This document shows, in pieces, positions 54,288-63,136 of a stretch of DNA of 64,000 nt. The stretch is taken from contig NZ_CP050307.1 of assembly GCF_014189535.1 (NCBI RefSeq), forward strand, positions 1,860,001 through 1,924,000. The letters run 5' to 3'. Position 1 is the first letter of the stretch. Each line of letters opens with the position of its first letter. The notes beneath the pieces are model-generated. The model made no database searches. It saw only the letters and a list, made by a program, of their open reading frames with translations, and had not been told where the DNA came from. The DNA is from Rhizobium lusitanum. GTDB taxonomy: Bacteria; Pseudomonadota; Alphaproteobacteria; Rhizobiales; Rhizobiaceae. The position numbers and the translations under genes are program-made.

Positions 54288-56101
54288 TGCTCCCTGCCAT
54301 TCTCGATCTCACTTCGCTGCAATCCGCCTATGCATCCGGATTATCGCCCCTCGATCTCGTCGAGGAGGTGATTATCCGCCGCAAGGCGTCCGATGATCCG
54401 GCGATCTTCATTACGCCAACCCCGGACGATGATTTGCGCGCCGCCGCCAAGGAGCTAATTGTCCGGGCGCCCAATCCCAACAGCCTGCCGCTTTGGGGCA
54501 TCCCCTTCGCGGTCAAGGACAATATCGATGTGGCGGGTCTGCCGACCACGGCCGCCTGCCCGGCCTTTGCCTATCACCCCGACAAGGACGCAACGGTGGT
54601 GGCCCGGCTGAGGGCCGCCGGCGCGCTGGTGATTGGCAAGACCAATCTCGACCAGTTCGCCACCGGCCTCAACGGCACACGCTCGCCGCATGGGGCGCCG
54701 CGCTCGGTCTTCGACAAGGATTATGTGTCGGGCGGCTCCAGCTCCGGCTCGGCGGTTGCCACAGCCTCGGGCCTGGCGAGCTTCGCGCTCGGCACCGACA
54801 CGGCCGGTTCCGGCCGCGTGCCGGCGGCCTTCAACAATCTCGTCGGCATCAAGCCGACACCGGGACTGGTGCCGAATGTCGGCGTCGTGCCGGCGTGCCG
54901 CAGCGTCGACGTCGTCACCATTTTTGTAGCGACCGTCGGCGACGGGGTCGCGATCCGCAAGGTGATGGAAGGCTATGACGCCGCCGATCCGTTCTCACGC
55001 AAGGCGGCTCCCGCCCGCCTGCCCGCCTCGGGCCTGCGGATCGGCGTGCTCGACGGGGCCGAGCGGGAGTTCTTCGGCAACGAGCACGTCGAGGCTCTCT
55101 ATGATGCCGCGATCAAAAGGGCGCGCTCCCTTGGCGCCACCATCGTTCCCTTCGACTATGCACCGTTCCGGCAGGCGGCCGAATTGCTCTACAACGGCCC
55201 CTGGGTCGCCGAACGACTGGCGGCGGTGAAGGATTTTCTCGCCACCAATGCCGGTGATTTCGATCCCACAGTACGCACCATCATCGAGGGCGCGAAAGCC
55301 TATGACGCGGTCGACGCCTTCGAGGGCAGATACAAGCTCGAAGCGTTGCGCCAGAAGACCGCGCAAGAATGGGAGAAGGCGGATATCCTGATGCTGCCGA
55401 CCTCGCCGACCACCTATACGGTCGAAGAGATGACCGCCGATCCGATCGTGAAAAACGGCCATTTCGGCCGATACACCAACTTCGTCAACCTGCTCGATTG
55501 CGCGGCAATCGCCATCCCGGCCGGCTTCGACGCGGACGGCCACCTGCCGGCCGGCGTGACGCTGATCGGCCCGGCCTTTACCGATGATGCCCTCGCCCCC
55601 TTCGCCGACGCCATGCATCGGGTGCTCAATGCCGGAATGGGCAAGGACCGCGCGGCCGTGATCCCCGAGGCAAGCCGCGTGCCGCGTGCCGAGGACGGCT
55701 CGGTGCCGATCGTCGTCGTCGGGGCGCATCTGAGCGGCATGCCACTCAACCACGAGCTCACCTCTTCGGGCGGATACCAGCTGAAGACCTGCCGAACGGC
55801 GGGTGACTACCGCCTCTTCGCATTGCCGGGAACCGTCCCGCCCAAGCCGGGATTGCTGCGCGAGCCGGGCTTTTCCGGCAAGGGCGTGGAGGTCGAGGTC
55901 TGGGCGGTATCACCCGAAGCCTTCGGCCGCTTCGTCCAGAAAATCCCCGCGCCGCTCGGCATCGGCAAGGTTTCTCTGGATGACGGCACTGCGGTGTCGG
56001 GCTTTCTCTGCGAGGCCCATGCGCTCGCGGATGCGCTGGATATTACGGACTTCGGCGGCTGGCGGCACTATGTCCGCGCCAAAGCCGAGACAACCTCCTG
56101 A
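54287..56101 (+). CDS. atzF: Allophanate hydrolase
   Basis: The 604-residue protein has an amidase-signature domain (about 1-445) with the catalytic lysine in FAVKDNIDVAG and the Ser-cisSer/Ser pair in SGGSSSGSAVATASGLASFALGTDTAGSGR. A C-terminal AtzF domain (about 465-600) includes VVVGAHLSGMPLNHEL and YRLFALPGTVPPKPGL. It hydrolyses allophanate to two CO2 and two ammonia, the last step of guanidine degradation. Its ATG shares one base with the carboxylase stop (TGATG). Confidence 0.95.
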   Translation: MLPAILDLTSLQSAYASGLSPLDLVEEVIIRRKASDDPAIFITPTPDDDLRAAAKELIVRAPNPNSLPLWGIPFAVKDNIDVAGLPTTAACPAFAYHPDKDATVVARLRAAGALVIGKTNLDQFATGLNGTRSPHGAPRSVFDKDYVSGGSSSGSAVATASGLASFALGTDTAGSGRVPAAFNNLVGIKPTPGLVPNVGVVPACRSVDVVTIFVATVGDGVAIRKVMEGYDAADPFSRKAAPARLPASGLRIGVLDGAEREFFGNEHVEALYDAAIKRARSLGATIVPFDYAPFRQAAELLYNGPWVAERLAAVKDFLATNAGDFDPTVRTIIEGAKAYDAVDAFEGRYKLEALRQKTAQEWEKADILMLPTSPTTYTVEEMTADPIVKNGHFGRYTNFVNLLDCAAIAIPAGFDADGHLPAGVTLIGPAFTDDALAPFADAMHRVLNAGMGKDRAAVIPEASRVPRAEDGSVPIVVVGAHLSGMPLNHELTSSGGYQLKTCRTAGDYRLFALPGTVPPKPGLLREPGFSGKGVEVEVWAVSPEAFGRFVQKIPAPLGIGKVSLDDGTAVSGFLCEAHALADALDITDFGGWRHYVRAKAETTS

Positions 56102-56116
56102 GAAAGGATCTGCGGG

Positions 56117-56236
56117 ATGAAAGCATTCCTGGTGAAGACATTGCATGTCATTCTTGATGGGGTGATCGCCCGAACGCTCGTCATCGGGACGCCTCGTTCG
56201 CGAGATAGCAGTTCCCCACCCTCATCCGACGACTAG
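56117..56236 (+). CDS. Possible small ORF after allophanate hydrolase, 39 aa
   Basis: An ATG 16 bases after the atzF stop, with GAAAGGATCTGCGGG upstream, opens a 39-codon frame beginning MKAFLVKTLHVILDGVIART. No family is recognised. It could be a real small gene of the operon or the decayed start of a lost gene. Confidence 0.25.
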   Translation: MKAFLVKTLHVILDGVIARTLVIGTPRSRDSSSPPSSDD

Positions 56237-56306
56237 ATTGCACCATCCGCCGGCGGAAATTTCCGCCGTCTTGCCCACACTCTCGGAGATATGCGAATTA
56301 TTCAAG

Positions 56307-56675
56307 ATGAGTTGTCCTGAATGTGGCCAAGAACTGACCGTCTGTGTCCAAGGCATGAGCCTTAATGTTACCTGCAACAATTGCGGATGGACTGTTGCGA
56401 CGACCAATAGAGATCATGCCAGGTTTGACGAGGCAGCCTATATGGTGCGGCTGGATCGGGCCGATCGACTGCGCTCAAAGACGATCCTGGATGTTTCGAT
56501 GGTTCTTGGAATTGGCGTCATTCAGGCTCGCCTGGTCGTCGATCAAGATTTGCCGATGGCCCAGGCTGTGACGGCAACATCTGCGATGCGATTACGCGAC
56601 GCGTTCGTTAAGCGTGGTCTCCAGGTCGTCGTTGAACCGCCACTTCCCTGGAACCCGGACGGCACAGGCGCATAG
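56307..56675 (+). CDS. Hypothetical zinc-ribbon protein
   Basis: The 122-residue protein starts MSCPECGQELTVCVQGMSLNVTCNNCGWTVATT. Two CxxC knuckles (C3/C6 and the pair in CNNCGW) predict a zinc ribbon in the first 30 residues. The remaining part (LRSKTILDVSMVLGIGVIQARLVV, DLPMAQAVTATSAMRLRDAFVKRGLQVVVEP) is reminiscent of a ribosomal-protein-L7/L12-like helical hairpin but not assigned. The ATG has no good ribosome site; a TTG start 23 codons earlier is possible. Function unknown. Confidence 0.65.
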   Translation: MSCPECGQELTVCVQGMSLNVTCNNCGWTVATTNRDHARFDEAAYMVRLDRADRLRSKTILDVSMVLGIGVIQARLVVDQDLPMAQAVTATSAMRLRDAFVKRGLQVVVEPPLPWNPDGTGA

Positions 56676-56803
56676 CGCCGCAGCGACAGCCCCCACTTCG
56701 GACCGTTTTCAGACAGCTTGATTTCGACAGGGTCGCCGCTTCTTTGGAACATGTGCTTCCATGGAGACCATGCATAGCGGGAGACCCCGCCGAGAAACAA
56801 ACT

Positions 56804-57790
56804 TTATGGCGCGTCGCAAATCGGTATTGGCCGCGGTGGCGGCGCCGGATGATCTATTTTGTACTGAGCAATGATCGGCTCCAGGGTTTCTTTCGACCAG
56901 AACTTCGGAGCGCCGATTTCCTTCAGGCAGGAATCATTCCAATACAGGCCGGCCTTCGATGGCGAACGGCCGCTCGCCACGGCTTTGGCGACGGCGTTTA
57001 TGTCGGCTGACTCAGGATAGATGTAGAGCGTCGTCGGATTGCCCTTCACCATGGAGAGGATCTGGCTAGCGTCCGATGCCGTCCAGCTGGTGCAGCCGTC
57101 GCTGCGGCCGCCGGCATATTCCACCAGCTTTCCAAGCGGAACATATCCATCCCGGTTTGCGTAGGGGCTCTGCGGATTTTTCTTCAGGCAGACGCCCGCC
57201 ACCACCGCGGCCGCATGCCCGCCGATGGCGCGCTGTCGCGCATTTGCCGTTTCGCCCTCACCATCAAATTGGATGAAGGAGCGAAGCAAGGCCGCGTCTT
57301 TCGCTCCCGAGACGCGGTAGTAGCCCTTGAACGTCGTCTTCGTCTCGTCCGTCATATAGGCGCCGCCGGCCGTCAGGTTCGAATCCATGGCATTGCCGAA
57401 GTTCCGGGCACACTCTCTGCCGTTGCCGAAATCAACAACGCCCTTCAAATCGCGGCCGCTGCCGTGCCCGGACGAAATGACGCGAAACGTCTGGGTGGCT
57501 TCGCAGACGGTGTAAAAGCGGCCACCCGATTTGCCATCGCCCAGATCGTTCGGGCGCGTGGCGTCCATCGCGAAGTAGCAAGGATTACTGACTTTGCCTT
57601 CACTCACTTTGCGCCTGTAAAGCGCGCGCGCCCTCTGCAAGACCGGAGACGCTATTTGGCCGTCGCCTTCGCCGACATGAGGCGTCAGCCACAGCGGGAT
57701 GTCCGCTTGTCGACCAGCCGCAAATAATTGCGGCGATGCCGAGAGGATGACGGCGACGGTGCAAAGGCTGAGAGTCCTTTTGACACTCAA
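56804..57790 (-). CDS. Exported murein L,D-transpeptidase catalytic domain-like protein
   Basis: The protein of about 328 residues has a signal peptide (SVKRTLSLCTVAVILSASPQLFAAG). The catalytic-like region is TFRVISSGHGSGRDLKGVVDFGNGRECARNFGNAMDSNLTAGGAYMTDET, GGHAAAVVAGVC and GRSDGCTSWTASDASQIL. The GRSDGCTSW stretch corresponds to the L,D-transpeptidase active-site pattern (SxGC), so this is the YkuD_2-like group that may act on peptidoglycan. The start is uncertain: a TTG gives the signal peptide, while a longer GTG-initiated frame reaches 57919. It is transcribed alone. Confidence 0.75.
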   Translation of the reverse strand: MSVKRTLSLCTVAVILSASPQLFAAGRQADIPLWLTPHVGEGDGQIASPVLQRARALYRRKVSEGKVSNPCYFAMDATRPNDLGDGKSGGRFYTVCEATQTFRVISSGHGSGRDLKGVVDFGNGRECARNFGNAMDSNLTAGGAYMTDETKTTFKGYYRVSGAKDAALLRSFIQFDGEGETANARQRAIGGHAAAVVAGVCLKKNPQSPYANRDGYVPLGKLVEYAGGRSDGCTSWTASDASQILSMVKGNPTTLYIYPESADINAVAKAVASGRSPSKAGLYWNDSCLKEIGAPKFWSKETLEPIIAQYKIDHPAPPPRPIPICDAP

Positions 57791-58118
57791 GAGATTATAT
57801 CTCGACCGCACGGAATCAGATCTCCTGTTGAGACGTTTTTGCACTTCTACATCCAGCTTTGGGCCGAAGCCAATGGCGGCAATAAGTCTCGCAGGCAAGC
57901 CAAGGCATATTTGAACCACTCTGGCGGCAGATGGCCGCCAGCGAGCCAGAAGACTCGATTAACGTCAGACAATAATGCACGTATGAGGGGATGCTAGGAA
58001 CCATAGGGGAATCGGGACCGGCAGGCGTCGAATTTCGGAATATCTGTTTTCGCCCGTCGCTGAAATCTCACCGAAATCATGCGCGGGCACTAAGCATACC
58101 AAGAGAAAAAGGGGCAAA

Positions 58119-58811
58119 ATGAGAAAGCTTATGATTTTTGCCGCCATCACCATGGCGGCTCTTTCCGTGTCGGTAAACGCCGCACCGCTCGCAAGCAAGG
58201 GCGGGTACGAATATGATAGAAATCGACTGAGCGATCCCGCGGCTCTCAACTGGAATATCGATCAATGCAGCCACGGTGCCATTACACCGGAAGCACAAGA
58301 GAAGCTTGCGAAGCTCATGGACGTTTCGCAGGCCAATGTCCGTTACGAGTTTTGCCGCCGAATCCTCACCGCTTACGCCAAGGGCGCCATCCCCTACGAC
58401 GACTACCTTCAGTTTGCCGCAAGCCGTGTTATGGCTCCAAGCATTGCGAGGGCTTTGAGAATTGCAGGTTCTGGCCCACGCAAGCCGCAGGGCGATAGAC
58501 AGGGTGAGATCGTTCTTCCGCTTTTGGCGAAAATGGACTCGGGCGAGACGTTCAAAGGCTCCACGATAGCGTCGCGCGGTAACGGCCGCTTCTCTGTCAC
58601 GTCGTCGCGGCGGTCGGTAAAATGTTCCGGCGCCTACGACCTGAAGGATCGGCGCCCGACAGTTACTCTTCCGGTCAAATGCTCGGACGGACGCACCGGG
58701 CAGGCCGTGGTCACGAGAGCGCCGGACCTCATGTCAGCGTCGGGGAAGGTGAAGCTATCCGATGGGAGCACCGGTCGGCTGACCGTTGGCACCATTCGGA
58801 AACAGCCGTGA
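58119..58811 (+). CDS. Hypothetical exported protein
   Basis: The 230-residue protein has a signal peptide MRKLMIFAAITMAALSVSVNAAPL. A middle region (INQ-like helices, EFCRRILTAYAKGAIPYDDYLQFAA) follows, then a C-terminal beta-rich part (GRFSVTSSRRSVKCSGAYDLKDRRPTVTLPVKCSDGRTG, VKLSDGSTGRLTVG). The repeating C.d.r.g pattern looks like a small secreted domain of rhizobia without a name I can give. Probably periplasmic. Confidence 0.7.
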   Translation: MRKLMIFAAITMAALSVSVNAAPLASKGGYEYDRNRLSDPAALNWNIDQCSHGAITPEAQEKLAKLMDVSQANVRYEFCRRILTAYAKGAIPYDDYLQFAASRVMAPSIARALRIAGSGPRKPQGDRQGEIVLPLLAKMDSGETFKGSTIASRGNGRFSVTSSRRSVKCSGAYDLKDRRPTVTLPVKCSDGRTGQAVVTRAPDLMSASGKVKLSDGSTGRLTVGTIRKQP

Positions 58812-59062
58812 CGGGCAGGAAAAGCGCCTCCACGGCGTCCTGTCGGCCCATTAAGATGAGATTCCGGCACTGAACGAACTGCGGGCTGTCGTTGCGAGGT
58901 CCGATCAACGGCTATCTGGACTATGTGCGGGTAGCCTTCCCTCGTTGAGCGCGGGCGGCATTCATCTTTAAAGATCAGTCAGTCGATCACACGATAATGG
59001 GTCAATCGGCGCAATTACATGCTTGGACGGCGGGGAGGCTCTCCTACTGACTGGGTCGCCTG

Positions 59063-60400
59063 TCAGGCGACGGCGAGATGGCGGCGTCGCTGAGACGTGG
59101 TGCCGATCGTTTCGGCGAGACGAACTTCGTCGATCGCCCCTTCCCACCTGGCAATCACGATCGTCGCCAGGCAATTGCCGATCAGGTTCACGAAGGTGAG
59201 CCCCTCGGCGAGGATGCGGTGGATGCCCAGGATAAGCGCTATGCTTGCGACAGGGATGATGCCCGTGGTGTTCAGCGTCGCCGCCAGCACGACGAATGCG
59301 GCACCCGCCACGCCGGCCGCACCCTTGGACGTCAGCAACAACACCGCGATCAGACCAAGCTCGTGCCAAAGGGTCAGATGCGTGTTCGTTGCCTGGGCCA
59401 GAAACACCACCACCGTCGTCAGGTAAAGGCAGGTGCCGTCGAGATTGAAAGAATAGCCGGCGGGCACGACGAAGCCGACGACGCTCTCCTCGCAACCCAC
59501 GTCCCGCATCTTCTGTATGACGCGTGGCAGCACCGTCTCGGTGGAGGTCGTAGCGGCGACGATCACGATCTCCTCGCGCATATAGACCAGCAGCTTCCAG
59601 AGGCTGACGCCGACCCAGCGCGCGACCAACCCAAGCACGACCACGGTGAAAAGCGCACAGACGATAAAGAACTCGATAATCAATTCGCCGAGTGCCAGCA
59701 ACGATCCCGATCCGAACCTGCCGACCGTGAAGGCGATTGCACCGAAGGCGCCGATCGGCGCGAAATACATGATATAGCCAACGATCTTGAAGAAGGCGCT
59801 CGACAGGCTTTCGATCAATGCGAAGGCCGGTTTTCCACGCTCGCCGATCGCGGCCAGCGCGATACCAAACAGCACCGACACGAATAGAACCTGGAGTACC
59901 TCTCCGTCGGTGAAGGCGGAGGCGTAGGTTTTCGGGATGATGTGAAGCAGATAGCCGGAGACGCTCTGCTCATGGGCCGTCGCAATATAGCTGGCGATCG
60001 CCTTGGTATCGAGCATCGCCGGATCGATGTTCATATCCGCGCCTGGCCGCCACAGATCGGCCGCCACAAGTGCGAAAATAAGCGCAAAAATGGTGATCGC
60101 CTCGAAGTAGATGATTGATTTCAACGCGAGCCGGCCAACGCGCTTCATGTCCGTCATGCTGGCAATGCCATGCACCACCGTGCAGAAGATCACCGGTCCG
60201 ATCATGATGCGGATGAGCGAGATGAAGGCATCGCCGAACGGCTTCATCGAGGCCCCGAATTCCGGCCAGAAATGGCCGACAATGACGCCCGCCGCCGTGC
60301 CGATCAGCACCTGGAACCAGAGCTGGCCTGCAATTCCGAAACGCGTCGACTTCCGCGTCTTCACGTCATCCTGCTTCGCGCTTGCGAGACCGTCCATCAT
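59063..60400 (-). CDS. Dicarboxylate/amino acid:cation symporter (DctA family)
   Basis: The 445-residue membrane protein of the DAACS family reads FGDAFISLIRIMIGPVIFCTVVHGIASM. It carries the substrate-binding hairpin and motif regions TTSTETVLPRVIQKM, VPAGYSFNLDGTCLYLTT and TSKGAAGVAGAAFVVLAATL. DctA carries C4-dicarboxylates; a close relative could carry aromatic-derived dicarboxylates. It is divergent from the LysR gene next to a pyrone-dicarboxylate hydrolase, which suggests uptake of the pathway substrate. ATGATG at 60400 follows GAGGAGAG. Confidence 0.92.
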   Translation of the reverse strand: MMDGLASAKQDDVKTRKSTRFGIAGQLWFQVLIGTAAGVIVGHFWPEFGASMKPFGDAFISLIRIMIGPVIFCTVVHGIASMTDMKRVGRLALKSIIYFEAITIFALIFALVAADLWRPGADMNIDPAMLDTKAIASYIATAHEQSVSGYLLHIIPKTYASAFTDGEVLQVLFVSVLFGIALAAIGERGKPAFALIESLSSAFFKIVGYIMYFAPIGAFGAIAFTVGRFGSGSLLALGELIIEFFIVCALFTVVVLGLVARWVGVSLWKLLVYMREEIVIVAATTSTETVLPRVIQKMRDVGCEESVVGFVVPAGYSFNLDGTCLYLTTVVVFLAQATNTHLTLWHELGLIAVLLLTSKGAAGVAGAAFVVLAATLNTTGIIPVASIALILGIHRILAEGLTFVNLIGNCLATIVIARWEGAIDEVRLAETIGTTSQRRRHLAVA

Positions 60401-60629
60401 CTCTCCTCACCCATTTCAAGTTTCCTCAATCGAAGACACCGGAGATCGAACAGCCTGCTGTTCAACTCTTCCTCGGCCCCGTCGCCTCACCCCCGAGCGG
60501 ATATTCGTAAAATTCTCGTCCTCGCCGAAGAACCCTCCAGTGAGCAATCCTCCTATAGCTGCCTGTCATTGCCCCTCGACGCCACACGGAATCTTGCCCT
60601 ACCTATAAGCTGATGCTATAGATGCTCAC

Positions 60630-61844
60630 ATGGTCTCCACCTTCGATTTGAGTTTGCGCCACCTCGACGCGGCACTGGCGGTGCTGCGCCAAGGGAGCAT
60701 CAACGGTGCCTCCGCCGCCGTGAACCTCTCCCAACCGGCATTGACGCAAGCGCTGGCCAAGCTCGAAGCGCTGCTCGGTCATAGGCTCTTTGATCGCCAA
60801 CCGAGCGGTGCGACACCCACGCAGGCGGGCCATCTCTTCCTTGCTCGCGTCGAACGGGGGCTGGAGCGCATTATCGATAGCGGCCGCAGGCTGCGCCGCT
60901 CAGCGCGACTGAAGCCGATCGCCTATCTGGAACGCCTGGTGTCCATGGGACAGCTTCATGCGTTGGCTACAGTCGAGAAGGCGGGCAGCTATTCCCTGGC
61001 CGCGCGTGAGATCGGCCTCTCCCAGCCATCCGTGCATCGGGCGGTAAAGGAACTGGAGGCGATCCTCGGCCTGCCGTTGCTTTCCCGGGCGGGGCGGTCC
61101 ATGCGGCCAACTCCGGCAGGCATGCGGCTGGTTTCGGCGATCAGGCTGATGGCAGCGGAGCTTCAGGCCGGCTTCGACGAGTTGGCCGCGCTGGAACAGG
61201 CCGGCGCCGGTACCATCAGGATCGGCGCCCTGCCCCTCCCGCGGGCCGGATTGCTGCCGGAGGCACTCGCCGGGTTTACGCGCAACCATCCCTATACCGC
61301 CATCACGATCATCGAAGGCCCCTATTCCGATCTGCTGGCAGCGCTGCGCGGTGGAGAAATCGACATGGTGGTCGGCGCGCTCCGCGATCCCACACCGACG
61401 CGCGACATCCTCCAGCGGCCGCTGTTTGAGGACGACCTGTTTATCGTCGCGCGATCTCACCACCCGCTTGCCGGATCCAATGATCCGAATCCAGCAGATC
61501 TGGCGAGTTATCCCTGGGTGATCGGCGCGCAGGGGTCGCCCATGCGCGCACGGTGGGAGGCGCTGTTCGTCGAATCGGAACTGCCGGCAAGGCGGATCGA
61601 ATGCAGCTCTATCCTGATGGCGCGCTGGCTCCTGCTGGATGGCGACTGGATCGCCTTGATGTCCACCGACCAGTTTCGGATCGAACAGGCATCGGGGTTG
61701 CTCGCACCGATCGGAGGTCCCGTTCCGGGCTCCCGCCGCCAGATCGGCGTGACCATTCGCGCCGACTGGCTGCCGACGGCCGCACAGGCCGACCTGCTGG
61801 CCGAATTGACGGCCGCCGGCGCAAAGCGATCTTCAGGAATTTGA
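60630..61844 (+). CDS. LysR family regulator with two N-terminal HTH domains
   Basis: The 404-residue protein is about 100 residues longer than a typical LysR regulator. The first LysR-type HTH lies at about residues 8-67 (HLDAALAVLRQGSINGASAAVNLSQPALTQALAKLEALLGHRLF). A second one lies at about 102-160 (QLHALATVEKAGSYSLAAREIGLSQPSVHRAVKELEAILGLPLL). A LysR substrate-binding domain follows from about 195 (GTIRIGALPLPRAGLLPEAL). Both HTH units keep the A.e...SQP recognition helix. The divergent DctA-family gene and the following ligI gene are likely targets. The ATG has no strong ribosome site. Confidence 0.9.
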   Translation: MVSTFDLSLRHLDAALAVLRQGSINGASAAVNLSQPALTQALAKLEALLGHRLFDRQPSGATPTQAGHLFLARVERGLERIIDSGRRLRRSARLKPIAYLERLVSMGQLHALATVEKAGSYSLAAREIGLSQPSVHRAVKELEAILGLPLLSRAGRSMRPTPAGMRLVSAIRLMAAELQAGFDELAALEQAGAGTIRIGALPLPRAGLLPEALAGFTRNHPYTAITIIEGPYSDLLAALRGGEIDMVVGALRDPTPTRDILQRPLFEDDLFIVARSHHPLAGSNDPNPADLASYPWVIGAQGSPMRARWEALFVESELPARRIECSSILMARWLLLDGDWIALMSTDQFRIEQASGLLAPIGGPVPGSRRQIGVTIRADWLPTAAQADLLAELTAAGAKRSSGI

Positions 61845-62061
61845 ATAGCCCTTGACCGCTTTCGATACGCCCATGCACTGACATTATGGGTAGAAACGGC
61901 GCGGGAGAAACGACGATGATAGCTCTGATCGGATTTGGGGAAGCCGCAAAAACCATTGCGAACCGCACCTCTTTTCCAAGGCTTCGACGCCATTCTCCAC
62001 GCAACAGGAACATCCAGCGCATGATCATCGATCTCGACGCACAGTTTAAGGTAAGCAGCCT

Positions 62062-62949
62062 ATGAGTGCCTTCACGATGGACGCCGATTGGCTCAGCTTT
62101 GATCCCTCACCTTCGAAGCCGGTCTTCCAACTACCGGCCGGTGCGGTCGACGCACATTGCCATGTCTTCGGGCCTGGCGATGTCTTCCCCTATGCGTCAG
62201 AGCGCAAATACACACCCTGCGATGCCGGCAAGGACAAGCTGTTTGCGCTCAGGGATTTCCTCGGCTTCGAACGCAATGTGATCGTGCAAGCGACCTGCCA
62301 CGGCGCCGACAACCGCGCGCTGGTCGACGCGCTTCGCGCCGCCGATGGACGCGCCCGCGGCGTCGCAACGGTTCGCCCCGACGTGACCGAGGAAACGCTC
62401 GCGGAGATGGATGCGGCCGGCGTGCGTGGCGTGCGCTTCAATTTCGTTCGCCGGCTCGTGGATCCGAAGCCGGATGCTTACTATCGCGGCATCATCGAGC
62501 GCATCGCACCACTCGGCTGGCATATCGTTATCTACTTCGAGGCGGCTGACCTTGAGGAGCGGTGGGATTTCTTCACCAGCCTGCCCACCACGGTCGTCGT
62601 CGATCACATGGGCCGGCCCGACGTGACAAAGCCCGTCGATGGCCCCGAATTCGGTCGTTTCGTGGCTCTGATGGAGCGCGACAACATCTGGTCCAAGGTC
62701 AGTTGCCCCGAGCGTCTCTCCAAGAGCGGTCCGCCGGCCTATGACGATGTCGTCCCTTTCGCGCGTGCTCTGGTCGAGCGCTTCCCCGACCGCGTGCTAT
62801 GGGGCACCGACTGGCCGCACCCCAATATGAAGAACCACATGCCCGATGACGGGACATTGGTGGACTTCATCCCCCGCATCGCGCCGACCGAAACGCTGCA
62901 GCACAAGTTACTTGTCGATAACCCGATGCGGCTCTACTGGCAGCGTTAG
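62062..62949 (+). CDS. ligI: 2-pyrone-4,6-dicarboxylate lactonase-like amidohydrolase
   Basis: The 295-residue cog3618-type amidohydrolase reads AVDAHCHVFGPGDVFPYASERKYTPCDA, with LRDFLGFERNVIVQATCHGADNRALVDAL, VVVDHMGRPDV and VLWGTDWPHPN. The DAHCH and GTDWPHPN ends supply active-site His and Asp residues, and the N-terminal part closely recalls LigI. LigI opens 2-pyrone-4,6-dicarboxylate to 4-carboxy-2-hydroxymuconate in protocatechuate 4,5-cleavage. No lig dioxygenase is present here, so the gene may act on environmental or partner-derived PDC. The assignment is from memory of the family. Confidence 0.85.
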   Translation: MSAFTMDADWLSFDPSPSKPVFQLPAGAVDAHCHVFGPGDVFPYASERKYTPCDAGKDKLFALRDFLGFERNVIVQATCHGADNRALVDALRAADGRARGVATVRPDVTEETLAEMDAAGVRGVRFNFVRRLVDPKPDAYYRGIIERIAPLGWHIVIYFEAADLEERWDFFTSLPTTVVVDHMGRPDVTKPVDGPEFGRFVALMERDNIWSKVSCPERLSKSGPPAYDDVVPFARALVERFPDRVLWGTDWPHPNMKNHMPDDGTLVDFIPRIAPTETLQHKLLVDNPMRLYWQR

Positions 62950-63136
62950 GGTCCGGCTTTCCTTCCGGGTGAACAACGATCCAAGGAGCGGCGGTTCAAA
63001 TCCGTTCTCTATCTATAACGCTTGGTCTGCCATTCACGATCCAATCGCCAACGTGTTCTATTTTATGAATCGGCATGCGGCTCAATATTGATAGGCCCGA
63101 TAAAAAGGTGCTTTGCTTAGGGTCATTACGCAATGC

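Noticed and set aside
62990..63006. T-arm-like tRNA fragment GGCGG-TTCAAAT-CCGTT
   Set aside because: It can form a 5-bp arm with a TTCAAAT loop, but no matching acceptor, D-arm or anticodon arm is found upstream and no CCA end follows. It is probably chance; an attachment-site remnant cannot be shown.
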